Source of the DNA: Bacteroidaceae bacterium
GTDB taxonomy: Bacteria; Bacteroidota; Bacteroidia; Bacteroidales; Bacteroidaceae
DNA: 32,090 nucleotides
Assembly (NCBI GenBank): GCA_902362595.1
Contig: CABIXF010000046.1
Span: forward strand, 1-32,090
Reading direction: 5' to 3'
The notes under the pieces were generated by a model that had not been told where the DNA came from, did no database searches, and saw nothing but the letters and a program-made list of their open reading frames with translations. A program made the position numbers and the translations under genes. Shown piece by piece: positions 8,124-17,381 of this stretch. Each line of letters opens with the position of its first letter. Position 1 is the first letter of the stretch.

Positions 8124-10073
8124 TTACCAACCTGGATTCTGAGAGAGTTCAGGATTCAACAAAATTTCATCGGTAGGAACTTGATACAAATAATATTTAT
8201 CAAGCCATCCTTTTCCCTCGGCCACAGGGTCATTAAACAAGTACAGATATCCTTCAGTCATTGACCCGTCCAATCCATCAGATACACCAGTCGTAGAGTT
8301 ATAAAGAGTCATGTTTTTAGAAACGGCATAATCCTTTGAAACCCAAATACCCTTTGCAGCACGATTCAAGAACCAAGGTGCCATACGCCACCGACGGATA
8401 TCATAAAAGCCAAAACCTTCACCCATCAATTCCACGATACGTTCACGGCGAACTTCCCACAACAAAGCCGGTACTTGAACACCTGCCGTATTTCCTTCCG
8501 GATAATAATACGGACGATCCGGGTCAAAATTATCATTAATTTCGCTGACATTCATCGGATCAACACCGGCACGTGCTCTCAATTTATTAATCGTTTCATT
8601 AGCGACTCCTTGATCAAAAGCACCCAATTCCGCCTTCGCTTCCGCATAATTCAGCAACACTTCCTCAATCTTAAAGATTGGTTTATCGGCTACATTCAAA
8701 GTTCCGTTATTAAAGTTTTCTTCCCAGCAGCAATATAATTTCCATACATAATAACCCGAACGGCAAGTAACAAATGCACCTGTACCCAAATTCGGAATTT
8801 GCGGAACCAATGAAGCAGACCAGTTCTGTGCAGGTAAACGTTTCATTCCTACTCCCGGATTACTACAACTATAATTGGCCCCCATTATATCAATATACTC
8901 ACGGTCGGCAGGGTCAGAAGTATATCCCCAGGTAGCATTTGGATTCTCAGCCGGCTTATTGGCCCCACCAGCTTCTACTTTATAAGGAGGCATTACAGTG
9001 TGATACAAACGCGGGTCACGGTTCCGGAAAGTATTATACATCGTCTTATCTCCTGCATATCCCGACAAAGAATTGTGAATAGGCTTTCCATTCTTCATCA
9101 GATAAAGATCCACCGTGTTCTGACTCATCTCGACATCCTGGCTGGATGTGTGCTCCAAGTAACATCCACCCTGTACTGGATTGATATCTTTTACATACGA
9201 CTTATATAAAATAATTCCCGGCACCTTGCCCAAGTCCTCAGTGGTCCACATCTCTCCATAGCCAGCTCCAGGTTGTCCGTCTGTACCATAATATAACGTT
9301 GGATAAGCATCCATCAGCAACTTCGACACGCGCACACATTCGTTCAGGTACTTGTCAGCACCTTCCAGCCCATGATACTTACGCCATGTTCCTTCACGCA
9401 GGGTAAAGCGCGACAGAGCAGCACGCACGCAATCACGGTCAATCGTATTCGAGCCATCCTGCGATTCAAAATCACCGATGTGAGTTTCAGCCCACTGCAA
9501 CCGAACCAAGACAGAATCTGCCACCTCTACACGAGGCATTCTCTTACCATAAATTTCAGGACTGTCTTCCGCATAGACTTTATTCACCCAAGGCACATCT
9601 CCGAACCGGTCTATCAATTCCATATACCAGAACGCATGGAAGAAGTTTCCAACCGCTCTCCAGTGGTCCTTCTCGGCATCTGTCATATCCGCACCATCAA
9701 TATGCGAAAACATAATATTAATTCGGCGGATATAGGAACTGAAATCCCATCCGTTACCAGAAGCGGTACTACCTTTGGTTTGGTAAGCAAACTGATTAAA
9801 TCCGCTAGGAGAGCGTCTGTTCAAATATCCGGCATCCACATCTCCCTCATATTGACCTCCACTACCCCAACCGTTGCTCCGGGTAGAAGTACGAATCGTT
9901 GTATTCACAAACATCTCATAACAAGGCCACATGAAATTTTTGAAATTATCATAAGAATTAAAAGCATTTTCTTCGGTCAAGTCTGTTACGGGAGTTTTAT
10001 CCAGGAAACTGTCATTACACCCTGCAAATGCAAGTCCCAGAAATGCCGTTATGCCTATAAATATTTTTTTCAT
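8124..10073 (-). CDS. SusD/RagB-family glycan-binding lipoprotein (first pair)
   Basis: This surface lipoprotein forms the lid on its SusC partner and binds the incoming glycan (family knowledge). The start at 10073 opens MKKIFIGITAFLGLAFAGC, a lipoprotein signal with Cys19; an upstream TTG gives no better signal. After the Cys come N-D, matching a surface-export context. Helical TPR-like segments occur in the N-terminal half (for example WRAVGNFFHAFWYMELIDRFGDVPWV, abbreviated to its typical YxxLIxxFGDVP core). The C-terminal half has EEVLLNYAEAKAELG and WEVRRERIVELMGEGFGFYDIRRW, both standard for SusD. The stop lies just before the shared terminator at 8067-8102. It is 649 aa, long but normal, and lies 24 bases behind SusC, so the two form one operon. 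Confidence 0.95.
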   Translation of the reverse strand: MKKIFIGITAFLGLAFAGCNDSFLDKTPVTDLTEENAFNSYDNFKNFMWPCYEMFVNTTIRTSTRSNGWGSGGQYEGDVDAGYLNRRSPSGFNQFAYQTKGSTASGNGWDFSSYIRRINIMFSHIDGADMTDAEKDHWRAVGNFFHAFWYMELIDRFGDVPWVNKVYAEDSPEIYGKRMPRVEVADSVLVRLQWAETHIGDFESQDGSNTIDRDCVRAALSRFTLREGTWRKYHGLEGADKYLNECVRVSKLLMDAYPTLYYGTDGQPGAGYGEMWTTEDLGKVPGIILYKSYVKDINPVQGGCYLEHTSSQDVEMSQNTVDLYLMKNGKPIHNSLSGYAGDKTMYNTFRNRDPRLYHTVMPPYKVEAGGANKPAENPNATWGYTSDPADREYIDIMGANYSCSNPGVGMKRLPAQNWSASLVPQIPNLGTGAFVTCRSGYYVWKLYCCWEENFNNGTLNVADKPIFKIEEVLLNYAEAKAELGAFDQGVANETINKLRARAGVDPMNVSEINDNFDPDRPYYYPEGNTAGVQVPALLWEVRRERIVELMGEGFGFYDIRRWRMAPWFLNRAAKGIWVSKDYAVSKNMTLYNSTTGVSDGLDGSMTEGYLYLFNDPVAEGKGWLDKYYLYQVPTDEILLNPELSQNPGW

Positions 10074-10097
10074 AATACACAATTTTAATTTAGATAT

Positions 10098-13000
10098 TTA
10101 CAATGAAAGATTCAAGCCAAAAGATATTGTACGGAATGCCGGATAATTCCATGATAATGTTTCCGGGTCAATACCTTTAGCCAAAGACGAAAATGTAGCC
10201 AGATTTTCCACACTGACAAAGGCTTTCAACTGAGACAATGACATTTTCTTTATCCATGATTTAGGGAAAGAATAAGAAAGAGTTACATTCTTGATGCGGA
10301 AATAAGAAGCATCAGACAAATATCTGTCAGAAGTTCGATAGTTCGAGCCTTGATTACCATAGCTTCCATAAATACGAGGGAATTCGGCATCCGGATTCGC
10401 ACAAGTATAATCACCGGCAGCTGCATCCACAGGTCTCCAGTAATTTTCCAATCCTTCATACAATGGAATAAACTTGAAGTCAGCATACATCGGGAAAGTC
10501 AATGTATTTGCCAGCCAGGCATCACGCTTTCCTGTTCCCTGCATAAATATACTCAAGTCGAAACCTTCATAACTTACCCCTAAATTGATGCCATACAAAT
10601 AACGAGGCAAACTATTTCCAATTACTTTACGGTCACCTGGATTTTCCAATGTTCCATCACCAGAATAAATCAAATTTTCACCTTGATCATCATCACGCAA
10701 ATTCTTAAACTTCACATCTCCCGGACGTGGATTGTATCCATTAATGGCTACCACTCCCTCTTTCAGTTTCCAAGTCTGAGTGCTTTCAAAATCATCTACG
10801 GTATAGAATCCGTCATATACGTATCCCCAAATCTCGCCTAACTGTTGTCCTTCATAATAACTGCTCAACAATTTGGACTCATTGCTATCATACTTCGTAA
10901 TTTCACTCTTCGAGTCAGAAAGATTAAATCCGATTCGATAGCCCACCTTACCAATCTGGTCACGCCAGTTCAAGTTCAATTCCCAACCACGTGTACGCAT
11001 ATCGGCTGTATTCTGATAAGGAGCAGCCGCACCCACTACGGCCGGCAATTGCATACCAGGAGCCAACATACCTTTTGTGTCCTTCTGATACCACTCAAAC
11101 AAACCAGACAAACGACTATTGAACAATGAGAAATCAAGCCCCACATTTGTCGTAGCCACTTTTTCCCAAGTAAAAGAAGAACTGACTAATGAAGGAATAG
11201 AAGTCACAGCCGTCACAGGGTTACCGTCCAATAACCAACCAGTGTACTTATTATTAATCGACATCGAAGGAATAAAAGCATATTCCACAATGTTCTGATT
11301 ACCAATCATACCGTATGATCCACGCAGTTTCAACATACCTAACCAATCCTGTGCAGACTCCATAAATCTTTCCTGAGCGATATTCCAACCAGCAGAAACA
11401 GACGGGAAGAAACCAAACCGAGAATCTTTCGGGAAACGGGAAGAACCGTCATAACGTCCGTTTACTTCCAGCAGATATCTGTCTTTATAGTTGTAGTTTA
11501 CACGGAAGAAACCTCCACGAACCGCATATTCCGTATAATAATCTTTAGCTGACAAAGTCGATGTTCCACCTCCCAAAGAAGGAACCTCCACTACTGCCTG
11601 GCCATAAGAATATACATCCACTGTTTCCTGATAGCTGGATTCCTGATTGTATCCTATCATTACTTTAAAATGATGGTCTTTTGCCAAATCAAAGCTATAA
11701 GTACCGTACAAATTTATTGCGTTATAATCTGTATATTGCTTATATTTACGCAAATAATCATTTGACGGATACACATCTTTTCCACCCTGAATGGAAGTCA
11801 TATTGGTCACTCCGGTATAATAGTGGTAATCGTATATATTTTTATCAAATGTATATTCAAACGCAATTTCCAATCCTTTCAAGGGTTTCAGGATAGACTT
11901 GAGGAATATACGCGGGTTATCATTGATATTCTTGTCCGTATTGGCCGCCAAAATCTGATTCCGAGGCGTAAAGAAAGGCAAATTATCGTCAGGACCTGTT
12001 CCATATCCTTCTGGCATCGTTCCCTCCGGATAATAAGAAACCAGACGCGTACTATAGATGCCACCAGCTGAAGACTGCGGAAGAGCATTTTTACTATGAG
12101 CATAACTTAAAGTTGCTTCCTGTGTAAACCACTTAGTGATATCTGCAGAAACAAAACTGCTCACATTCATTCGACGATAAGAATCCTTATTGGTAATCAA
12201 TACTCCATCGCTATCTACCATTCCGGCCGACAAACGATAACGCAATCTTTCAGTACCTCCACTTACCGACAGGTTATGGGTCTGCTGGAAACTGGTTTCC
12301 AACATATTCTTCACCAAATCCTTCTCATTGAGGAAATACAAAGCGCTACCTTCCTTATATATTCCATCCCCTTTTATATCCAAAGAAGAAGGATCCTTAT
12401 GATATTGTTCCAGCAATTCCAACCACCGGCTCACACTAGGAGCTCCTAATGACCAATATTGATTACCTTCCACCTCCTGATAAGCACGTAAGTAGGTTTC
12501 CAAAGAGGTTTGCTTGGGAAGATTCATTGCACTGGAGAAAGCAAAATTATTATTGTAATTCAACTGGAAACGGGTATTCCCTTTCGGACGCTTAGTGGTA
12601 ACCAGAATCACACCTCCAGCTGCACGAGCTCCATAGATAGCAGACGAAGCTGCATCCTTCAATACCGTAATCGACTCAATATCATCAGGATTCAGCATAT
12701 CAATATCTCCTTCCACATTATCAATTAATACCAAAGGGGCTACGGCTGCTCCATACGAACCATCGCTATTTTGAATACCCAATGAATACGCACCACGAAT
12801 CTGGAAACTCTTGCTTGAACCTACGGCGTTACCTCCACTATTGACCAGCAATCCTGGAACTGCGCCTTGCAAAGCATCCGCTGCTTTTGCCAAAGGTCTG
12901 TCGCCCAACACCTCATCCATCTTAACCGTCGTTACCGCACCGGTCAGATTGGCTTTTTTCTGAGAACCAAACCCTACTACTACCACTTCATCCAATGTCT

Positions 13001-13337
13001 GGGTATCTTCTTTTATAACCAGATCGAGAGCCTGGCCATTCCACTTGACTTGCTGAGAAACATACCCCACAAATGAAATCTCTAACACAGCTCCTTTTGT
13101 GACATGAGACAAGACAAACTTTCCGTCTAAATCTGTAATCACACCGTTAGTTGTACCTTTTACGACTACAGAAGCTCCAATAACAGGCTCTCCATTCACA
13201 TCTTTCACAACACCTTGACAAACAGCATCCTGCTGTAAAATAGAAGTATTAAATCCAAGGTTTTCAGCATGCAATACTCCAACCGGTACAGTTGAAACCA
13301 GTAATAACATGCCAACTGGTTTTAAAATTTTAAACAT
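10098..13337 (-). CDS. SusC/RagA-family TonB-dependent outer-membrane transporter (first pair)
   Basis: It imports glycan fragments across the outer membrane using TonB energy. The start at 13337 gives a clean signal peptide (residues 1-24, ending VLHA); an upstream in-frame ATG would add 20 residues without a signal. Residues about 40-110 are a carboxypeptidase-regulatory-like domain (GEPVIGASVVVKGT to SFVGY). A DEVVVVGFG box at 116-124 opens the plug domain (ALQGAVPGLLV, DDIESITVLKDAASSAIYG). A long beta-barrel ends FRTISFGLNLSL, with the final aromatic/Leu typical of outer-membrane proteins. There is no N-terminal STN signalling extension, so ECF sigma/anti-sigma control through this transporter is unlikely. 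Its promoter at 13429-13459 is clear. Confidence 0.95.
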   Translation of the reverse strand: MFKILKPVGMLLLVSTVPVGVLHAENLGFNTSILQQDAVCQGVVKDVNGEPVIGASVVVKGTTNGVITDLDGKFVLSHVTKGAVLEISFVGYVSQQVKWNGQALDLVIKEDTQTLDEVVVVGFGSQKKANLTGAVTTVKMDEVLGDRPLAKAADALQGAVPGLLVNSGGNAVGSSKSFQIRGAYSLGIQNSDGSYGAAVAPLVLIDNVEGDIDMLNPDDIESITVLKDAASSAIYGARAAGGVILVTTKRPKGNTRFQLNYNNNFAFSSAMNLPKQTSLETYLRAYQEVEGNQYWSLGAPSVSRWLELLEQYHKDPSSLDIKGDGIYKEGSALYFLNEKDLVKNMLETSFQQTHNLSVSGGTERLRYRLSAGMVDSDGVLITNKDSYRRMNVSSFVSADITKWFTQEATLSYAHSKNALPQSSAGGIYSTRLVSYYPEGTMPEGYGTGPDDNLPFFTPRNQILAANTDKNINDNPRIFLKSILKPLKGLEIAFEYTFDKNIYDYHYYTGVTNMTSIQGGKDVYPSNDYLRKYKQYTDYNAINLYGTYSFDLAKDHHFKVMIGYNQESSYQETVDVYSYGQAVVEVPSLGGGTSTLSAKDYYTEYAVRGGFFRVNYNYKDRYLLEVNGRYDGSSRFPKDSRFGFFPSVSAGWNIAQERFMESAQDWLGMLKLRGSYGMIGNQNIVEYAFIPSMSINNKYTGWLLDGNPVTAVTSIPSLVSSSFTWEKVATTNVGLDFSLFNSRLSGLFEWYQKDTKGMLAPGMQLPAVVGAAAPYQNTADMRTRGWELNLNWRDQIGKVGYRIGFNLSDSKSEITKYDSNESKLLSSYYEGQQLGEIWGYVYDGFYTVDDFESTQTWKLKEGVVAINGYNPRPGDVKFKNLRDDDQGENLIYSGDGTLENPGDRKVIGNSLPRYLYGINLGVSYEGFDLSIFMQGTGKRDAWLANTLTFPMYADFKFIPLYEGLENYWRPVDAAAGDYTCANPDAEFPRIYGSYGNQGSNYRTSDRYLSDASYFRIKNVTLSYSFPKSWIKKMSLSQLKAFVSVENLATFSSLAKGIDPETLSWNYPAFRTISFGLNLSL

Positions 13338-13428
13338 GTTCTTCGTTTTTAATGAACAATTAAGGTTAACTTTCACGAACTTTATCAAAGCAATCATGCA
13401 ATAATAAAGGAATGTTTTTTATCAGCAA

Positions 13429-13459
13429 CAAATATATATAATAATAGAATAAAATCAAA
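13429..13459 (-). promoter_or_regulatory. Bacteroidetes-type promoter for the first SusC/D operon
   Basis: TTTG (13459-13456), 19 bases, then TATATTTG (13436-13429) on the minus strand. Transcription would start near 13422, giving a leader of about 85 bases. This supports the start codon at 13337 but does not exclude the ATG at 13397. Confidence 0.7.
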
Positions 13460-13672
13460 AGATAATTTAAAATAACAATCATAAAGAACCTATTTCATAT
13501 AAAATCCGAAGAATCTAAATACATTATATGTAAATAAACATCACATATAAAGATTTGAAACAATATAAATTATAAATATCTGCCTCTATTATAAAAAGAT
13601 TTAAGTGCCACGCCTATTGTCTACATGAACCTTTTACAATGCCTTTTAGGCAGTCAAAACAAGGCATCAAAA
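13460..13672. other. AT-rich intergenic DNA upstream of the SusC promoter
   Basis: No gene is seen. It contains a short hairpin (ATGCCTT at 13639-13645 with AAGGCAT at 13661-13667) just before the 22-base repeat array, and otherwise only AT-rich sequence. Confidence 0.5.
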
Positions 13673-13798
13673 AAACGCCTTTACGTTTCAACCTAAACGC
13701 TTCGACGTTTCAAGTAAAACGTAAGGGCGTTTAAGGAAAAACGCAAAGGCGTTTTGAATCAAACGCAAGGACATTTTGGTCGAAACGTCCTTGCGTTT
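13673..13798. repeat. Six palindrome-like 16-mers on an exact 22-base pitch
   Basis: Units start at 13673, 13695, 13717, 13739, 13761 and 13783. Each reads AAACG[C/T]-N4-[A/G]C[G/A]TTT: AAACGCCTTTACGTTT, AAACGCTTCGACGTTT, AAACGTAAGGGCGTTT, AAACGCAAAGGCGTTT, AAACGCAAGGACATTT and AAACGTCCTTGCGTTT. Spacers of six bases (CAACCT, CAAGTA, AAGGAA, TGAATC, TGGTCG) are not conserved. The centres of some units are reverse complements of others (unit 1 with 4, unit 5 with 6), so the array can fold into larger hairpins. The 22-base pitch is close to two helical turns, which would place bound proteins on one face. It lies between the 3' end of the nitroreductase gene and the SusC promoter. Function unknown. 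Confidence 0.9.
13761..13798. terminator. Hairpin formed by the last two array units
   Basis: AAACGCAAGGAC (13761-13772) pairs over 12 bases with GTCCTTGCGTTT (13787-13798) across a 14-base loop. On the plus strand a run of seven T follows. On the minus strand it lies 9 bases past the nitroreductase stop but has only a weak T stretch (GTTTGATTC). It probably ends the amidase/nitroreductase transcript. Confidence 0.5.
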
Positions 13799-13807
13799 TT
13801 TTATGCC

Positions 13808-14332
13808 TTATTTTATCACCCGGAAATAGTCCGGTTTACGCAGTTTTGCCGGAGCAGGTTCTCCGTCGGGATAGCCCAAAGAAAGGGCTCCGATACCCAT
13901 CAGTCCTTCGGGAAGTCCCCACTCTTCCATCAGCTGCTTGCCTTCTTCTGTAGCAAACATCTCGCGTTCCCGGTGAATCCAGCAACTGCCCAATCCCAGC
14001 GCATGCGCTGCCAGCATCATGTTTTCCAGCACGCAACTTCCGTCCTGTACCGGATTGTTGGCCAGTGAAGGCGCAAAGACCAACACGTAGGTAGGTGCAT
14101 CGTAATAGGGATTAGAGGTAACTCCCATGATTTCCGCATTCATCTTAGCCAGTTGGGCCAGTACTTCTTTCTTCTGTACGGCCACAATGTAAGGCGACTG
14201 CATGCCGCGTGAAGTCGGAGCATACGTACCAGCTTCGAGCACGGCCTTCAGCTCTTCATCCGTAATCTGTTCCGGTTTATACTTACGGCAACTGCGCCGC
14301 GTTTCAATGACCTTCAAAAAATCTTTTTCCAT
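13808..14332 (-). CDS. Nitroreductase-family flavoprotein
   Basis: This is a small (174 aa) FMN-dependent nitroreductase-fold protein, cytoplasmic with no signal peptide. The FMN-phosphate-binding RRSCRKYK lies at residues 12-19, followed by APTSRGMQSPY, the conserved ENMMLAAHALGLGSCWI helix-strand and the C-terminal GALSLGYPDGEPAP loop. These match the NfnB/NfsA-like superfamily; the true electron acceptor (quinone, nitroaromatic, flavin) cannot be told from sequence. The start ATG at 14332 is the natural one (MEKDFLKVIETRRS). It follows the amidase-like gene by 47 bases on the same strand, so the two may be co-transcribed, although a functional link is not obvious. Confidence 0.92.
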   Translation of the reverse strand: MEKDFLKVIETRRSCRKYKPEQITDEELKAVLEAGTYAPTSRGMQSPYIVAVQKKEVLAQLAKMNAEIMGVTSNPYYDAPTYVLVFAPSLANNPVQDGSCVLENMMLAAHALGLGSCWIHREREMFATEEGKQLMEEWGLPEGLMGIGALSLGYPDGEPAPAKLRKPDYFRVIK

Positions 14333-14379
14333 ATTGATACATTTATTGATGGTTACTTAATTCATTTCTCTATACTGCG

Positions 14380-17253
14380 TCAGCGTTTTTTCTTCGACAA
14401 CAAAGTCTTCACAGCTGTCTGCATCAGATGATTGCGCACGTCGGTGTTTCCCACACATTCCAAGGGGAAACCCAATACAAAGGTACGGTAATCCTCTCCA
14501 CGATATACGGTTCCTACCCCATAATTCCCTTGGGTGTACACAAAGGAAGAGTAGGCTCCAGAAGCGGGCATCACACATTCCATGGAGGGAACGGCATAAA
14601 CTGTTTCATTGGCTCCTCCTTCCACTTGGAACTGTACCCCGGCTCCCTGCAAAGAAGAGGAAGTCTGGTTGCTGAAACGCCCGCCATACACACACTTCAG
14701 TACATTCTTGCCAAAGTCTCCCTTCTGTAAATTTGCTCCCCATGCGGAACCACTCACCAGCAGACGTCCGCCCTGACGACAGTAACGGGTAAGAGCTTCC
14801 TGCATGGCCGAAGAGAAGGATTTGGCATCGGCTCCGCAAATCAAATCCACTAGGTCATATTGACTCAGGTCCGTACTTCCGCTCTCCAAGGTTTCATCAC
14901 TGCAAGACACGAACGAATAGCGTCCGACCCGCTGAATGGCCTTGCCATGCACAAACACATAATCGTATGTATTTCCGGCTATCAGCTTTCCTTCCAAAGC
15001 ATTGTCGCTGACCCCAAGCCCGTCACCAGTCTCCAGTCCCGCTTTGTCGCGATTGAATCCTTGCTGGTAACCGCAATAAGCAGGAGTCTGTCCATAAGGT
15101 ATGCCCGGGTCCAACTTCAAGTCAAACCCCTGCAGCAAGGCAGAATTGACTTCCTCCGGACCTGAGGTAGCATCGAACCCGTTCACAATCAGCAACGTGC
15201 CTTTACTCCGTTTAGCCTTATAAGCTGACAGAATTTCCGAAGGGAAACTCTCTCCTCCTTTGTTAACGGCAGTCACCTTGAAACTGTACACCAATCCCGG
15301 CTCCACTTTCACCGTGTATTCCGGTTTGCGTACATATACTCCATTATCAAATCCGCCGTAACCGATACGGGTATAGACGATGTAGCCCTGCGGTTTGGCC
15401 GTAGGTTCCATCACATCCTCCACCGGATTCCAGTTCAGGGTAAAGGTATTTTTCTTTTTTCCTTCCCGGATGGCAAAATGGTTCACCGGAAGCGGCTGCA
15501 CCACATAATCGGTACCGTGCATGGTAGAAAGGTATTTCAAAATGGATTTATAGACCGAACGCCCCACGGTAAACTTGAAATCGGGATTATGCCCCCATTT
15601 CATATCGGCAAAGTTCTGGTGGGAGAGCAATTCCAGAATCATGGAAGGTACTGCCGGCAGACGGGTCTCGCTGTAATTCCGGTTCCACATGCTCCGCCGT
15701 GCCCACTGCACTCCAAAACGGGAAGCGATGTCACGCTGCAATCCCGTCAGCACCATGTCCGTCAAGTCGCGCGAAGCATAGCGGGAGATGCCACAGTTCA
15801 GTTTCCCGTCGTTGAAGTCGGTCGTATAGATGCCCAACGAACCCACCAGTTCATCATCCGTTTTGAAGCCCGCATCGCTGTGCAGGCCCAGCGTCATTTC
15901 AAATGGCACCTTCAGTCCCTCTTCCGAAGGGTTGTACACCGACCCGCCACTCAAGTAGTTCACCATCAGTGAACGGGCGTTGATGTCATCATTGTAATCG
16001 TTTTCTCCCTGGCTCTTACTGTACACCTGATAAGGCATGCCAGCCCACTGTGCCCAATAGCGTGCCCCTTCTAGGTAACGAGGTACTCCACTCACCTGTC
16101 CGCCACGGACGATATTTCCCATGCCGCCGCCAAAACGGACTGCATCGGCACAAACCACTCCCTTTTGGAAACTTTCATTGCTCAATACTACCATTCCGTA
16201 GTCATTCCGTCCCTTATCGAACTCAAAAGTACCCAGATACACCCAGGTACCCCCTCCCATCTGCTGGTTCACCTTGAACTCGGTGACTCCTCCGTTGTGA
16301 AAGACCAAGTATTTGGCATCCGACACGCTTTCCGGTAGTGTCTGATAACTGACATAGACTGCATATCTCCCTTTCTCCGGAATATTGGGAATCCATTCGG
16401 CAAAGGCTTTCTCCGGCTGACCTTGGGTAGCGATATACCTCGCCGTACCATCCTTGAAAGGATTATAGTTATCCGGATACTGCTGATACTTCTGAGCAAA
16501 TCCCGGCAGACCTGTATCCTTCCACGTATATTTCTTGTATTCCACTTCCAAGTAATGGCTGCCCGGTGTACAAGTGTTATTGTCCACAATCACCTCGTGG
16601 CGCTGCCAGTCGCGTTCACGGGGAGTGAACACCACGGCTCCGGCATTTTCCAACATCGGTATCAGATACGGCACCACAAACGACTGGGTAAACAAGTCTT
16701 CCGTGGTACAGAACAAGCGGGGTCTCTGCCAGCGCCATTCATTCCGGTCGTTCCGGTATACCTTTCCATGACTCTGCCACACGGCCACATGCCGCCCCTC
16801 CAGTCCCCGGCTGATTTCAAACGGACGCGACACATTGGTCACCCACGGGTTTCCCTTCGCCTCCATTTTGCCATATAGACGGGTCTTGTCTTGCTTCTTC
16901 CGGAACGCATTGGGCACTAGGTCTTCAATCGGTTTTCCGTCTGCATACACTTGCAGGGTATAATAATTTACCGGCCCCGGAAGAGACTGTTTCAACAGCC
17001 GATAGATGGCCGACACATTTTCTTCCGTAAACGGTTGATAACCAAAAGTCGGACTGGCATACACACGCAATACTTTCTTATCATGTTCCAGCTCAAAACG
17101 TTCCAACTTACACTTACCGATATGCGCATACGAAGTCACATAATTGGCAAAAAAATCCTTCAGACGCTGCTCCGTAGTCTGTTCCAGACTTTGTCCAAAC
17201 GCAGTCCCTGCCACGCAAAGACAGCCCAGCAGAAAAATAGCAATTTTTTTCAT
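14380..17253 (-). CDS. Exported amidase-like protein with golvesin/xanthan-lyase-type insert and FN3 domain
   Basis: The start at 17253 opens a signal peptide (MKKIAIFLLGCLCVAGTAFGQ). Longer starts would lie upstream of the -7 element and overlap the ilvC terminator. An Amidase_3-like (N-acetylmuramoyl-L-alanine amidase) frame can be traced: H162 in VAVWQSHGKVY, E185 in TTEDLFT, VVFTPRERD, H458 in LGLHSDAG and E541 in MILELLSHQN. These fit the two-His/Glu zinc site plus catalytic Glu. Between the first and third ligands, roughly residues 230-375, sits a beta-rich golvesin/Xly-CBD-like domain (AEWIPNIPEKGRYAVYVSY to CADAVRFGGG). A fibronectin III-like domain follows (about 585-675, ending YSFKVTAVNKGGESFPSE). 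The C-terminal third resembles a class I glutamine-amidotransferase-like Rossmann fold (YCRQGGRLLVSGSAWG). Such proteins are often annotated as xanthan lyase; I favour a periplasmic peptidoglycan or glycopeptide hydrolase. Confidence 0.8.
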   Translation of the reverse strand: MKKIAIFLLGCLCVAGTAFGQSLEQTTEQRLKDFFANYVTSYAHIGKCKLERFELEHDKKVLRVYASPTFGYQPFTEENVSAIYRLLKQSLPGPVNYYTLQVYADGKPIEDLVPNAFRKKQDKTRLYGKMEAKGNPWVTNVSRPFEISRGLEGRHVAVWQSHGKVYRNDRNEWRWQRPRLFCTTEDLFTQSFVVPYLIPMLENAGAVVFTPRERDWQRHEVIVDNNTCTPGSHYLEVEYKKYTWKDTGLPGFAQKYQQYPDNYNPFKDGTARYIATQGQPEKAFAEWIPNIPEKGRYAVYVSYQTLPESVSDAKYLVFHNGGVTEFKVNQQMGGGTWVYLGTFEFDKGRNDYGMVVLSNESFQKGVVCADAVRFGGGMGNIVRGGQVSGVPRYLEGARYWAQWAGMPYQVYSKSQGENDYNDDINARSLMVNYLSGGSVYNPSEEGLKVPFEMTLGLHSDAGFKTDDELVGSLGIYTTDFNDGKLNCGISRYASRDLTDMVLTGLQRDIASRFGVQWARRSMWNRNYSETRLPAVPSMILELLSHQNFADMKWGHNPDFKFTVGRSVYKSILKYLSTMHGTDYVVQPLPVNHFAIREGKKKNTFTLNWNPVEDVMEPTAKPQGYIVYTRIGYGGFDNGVYVRKPEYTVKVEPGLVYSFKVTAVNKGGESFPSEILSAYKAKRSKGTLLIVNGFDATSGPEEVNSALLQGFDLKLDPGIPYGQTPAYCGYQQGFNRDKAGLETGDGLGVSDNALEGKLIAGNTYDYVFVHGKAIQRVGRYSFVSCSDETLESGSTDLSQYDLVDLICGADAKSFSSAMQEALTRYCRQGGRLLVSGSAWGANLQKGDFGKNVLKCVYGGRFSNQTSSSLQGAGVQFQVEGGANETVYAVPSMECVMPASGAYSSFVYTQGNYGVGTVYRGEDYRTFVLGFPLECVGNTDVRNHLMQTAVKTLLSKKKR

Positions 17254-17274
17254 ATCCATTCTATAGAACCAGCA

Positions 17275-17282
17275 CAAAGGTA
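17275..17282 (-). promoter_or_regulatory. Probable -7 element for the amidase-like gene
   Basis: TACCTTTG on the minus strand fits TAnnTTTG. No TTTG was found at the usual -33 distance. It lies 21 bases before the chosen start codon and downstream of the ilvC terminator. Confidence 0.45.
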
Positions 17283-17320
17283 ACAAAATCTCACAGATTC
17301 TTTTCATCCTTACCCCACGA

Positions 17321-17357
17321 AAAAAGCCGTCCGGCATCTTCCGACACCGAACGGCTT
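17321..17357 (-). terminator. Terminator of the ilv operon
   Basis: On the minus strand AAGCCGTTCGG and CCGGACGGCTT form an 11-bp stem with one mismatch, a 12-base loop and a run of six T. It begins 24 bases after the ilvC stop. Confidence 0.85.
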
Positions 17358-17381
17358 CCCCATTATCTTTACAGACAATAA

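Noticed and set aside
9372..10088. Open frame (238 codons) on the plus strand opposite SusD
   Set aside because: Shadow of the SusD gene; its translation is rich in Ile, Arg, Thr and His with no recognisable fold.
13673..13798. The 22-base array as a CRISPR
   Set aside because: Repeats are only 16 bases and imperfect, spacers are 6 bases, and no cas gene is nearby.
17254..17337. Longer N-terminus (28 residues) of the amidase-like protein
   Set aside because: It would begin in the ilvC terminator stem and upstream of a -7 element; the signal peptide starts cleanly at 17253.
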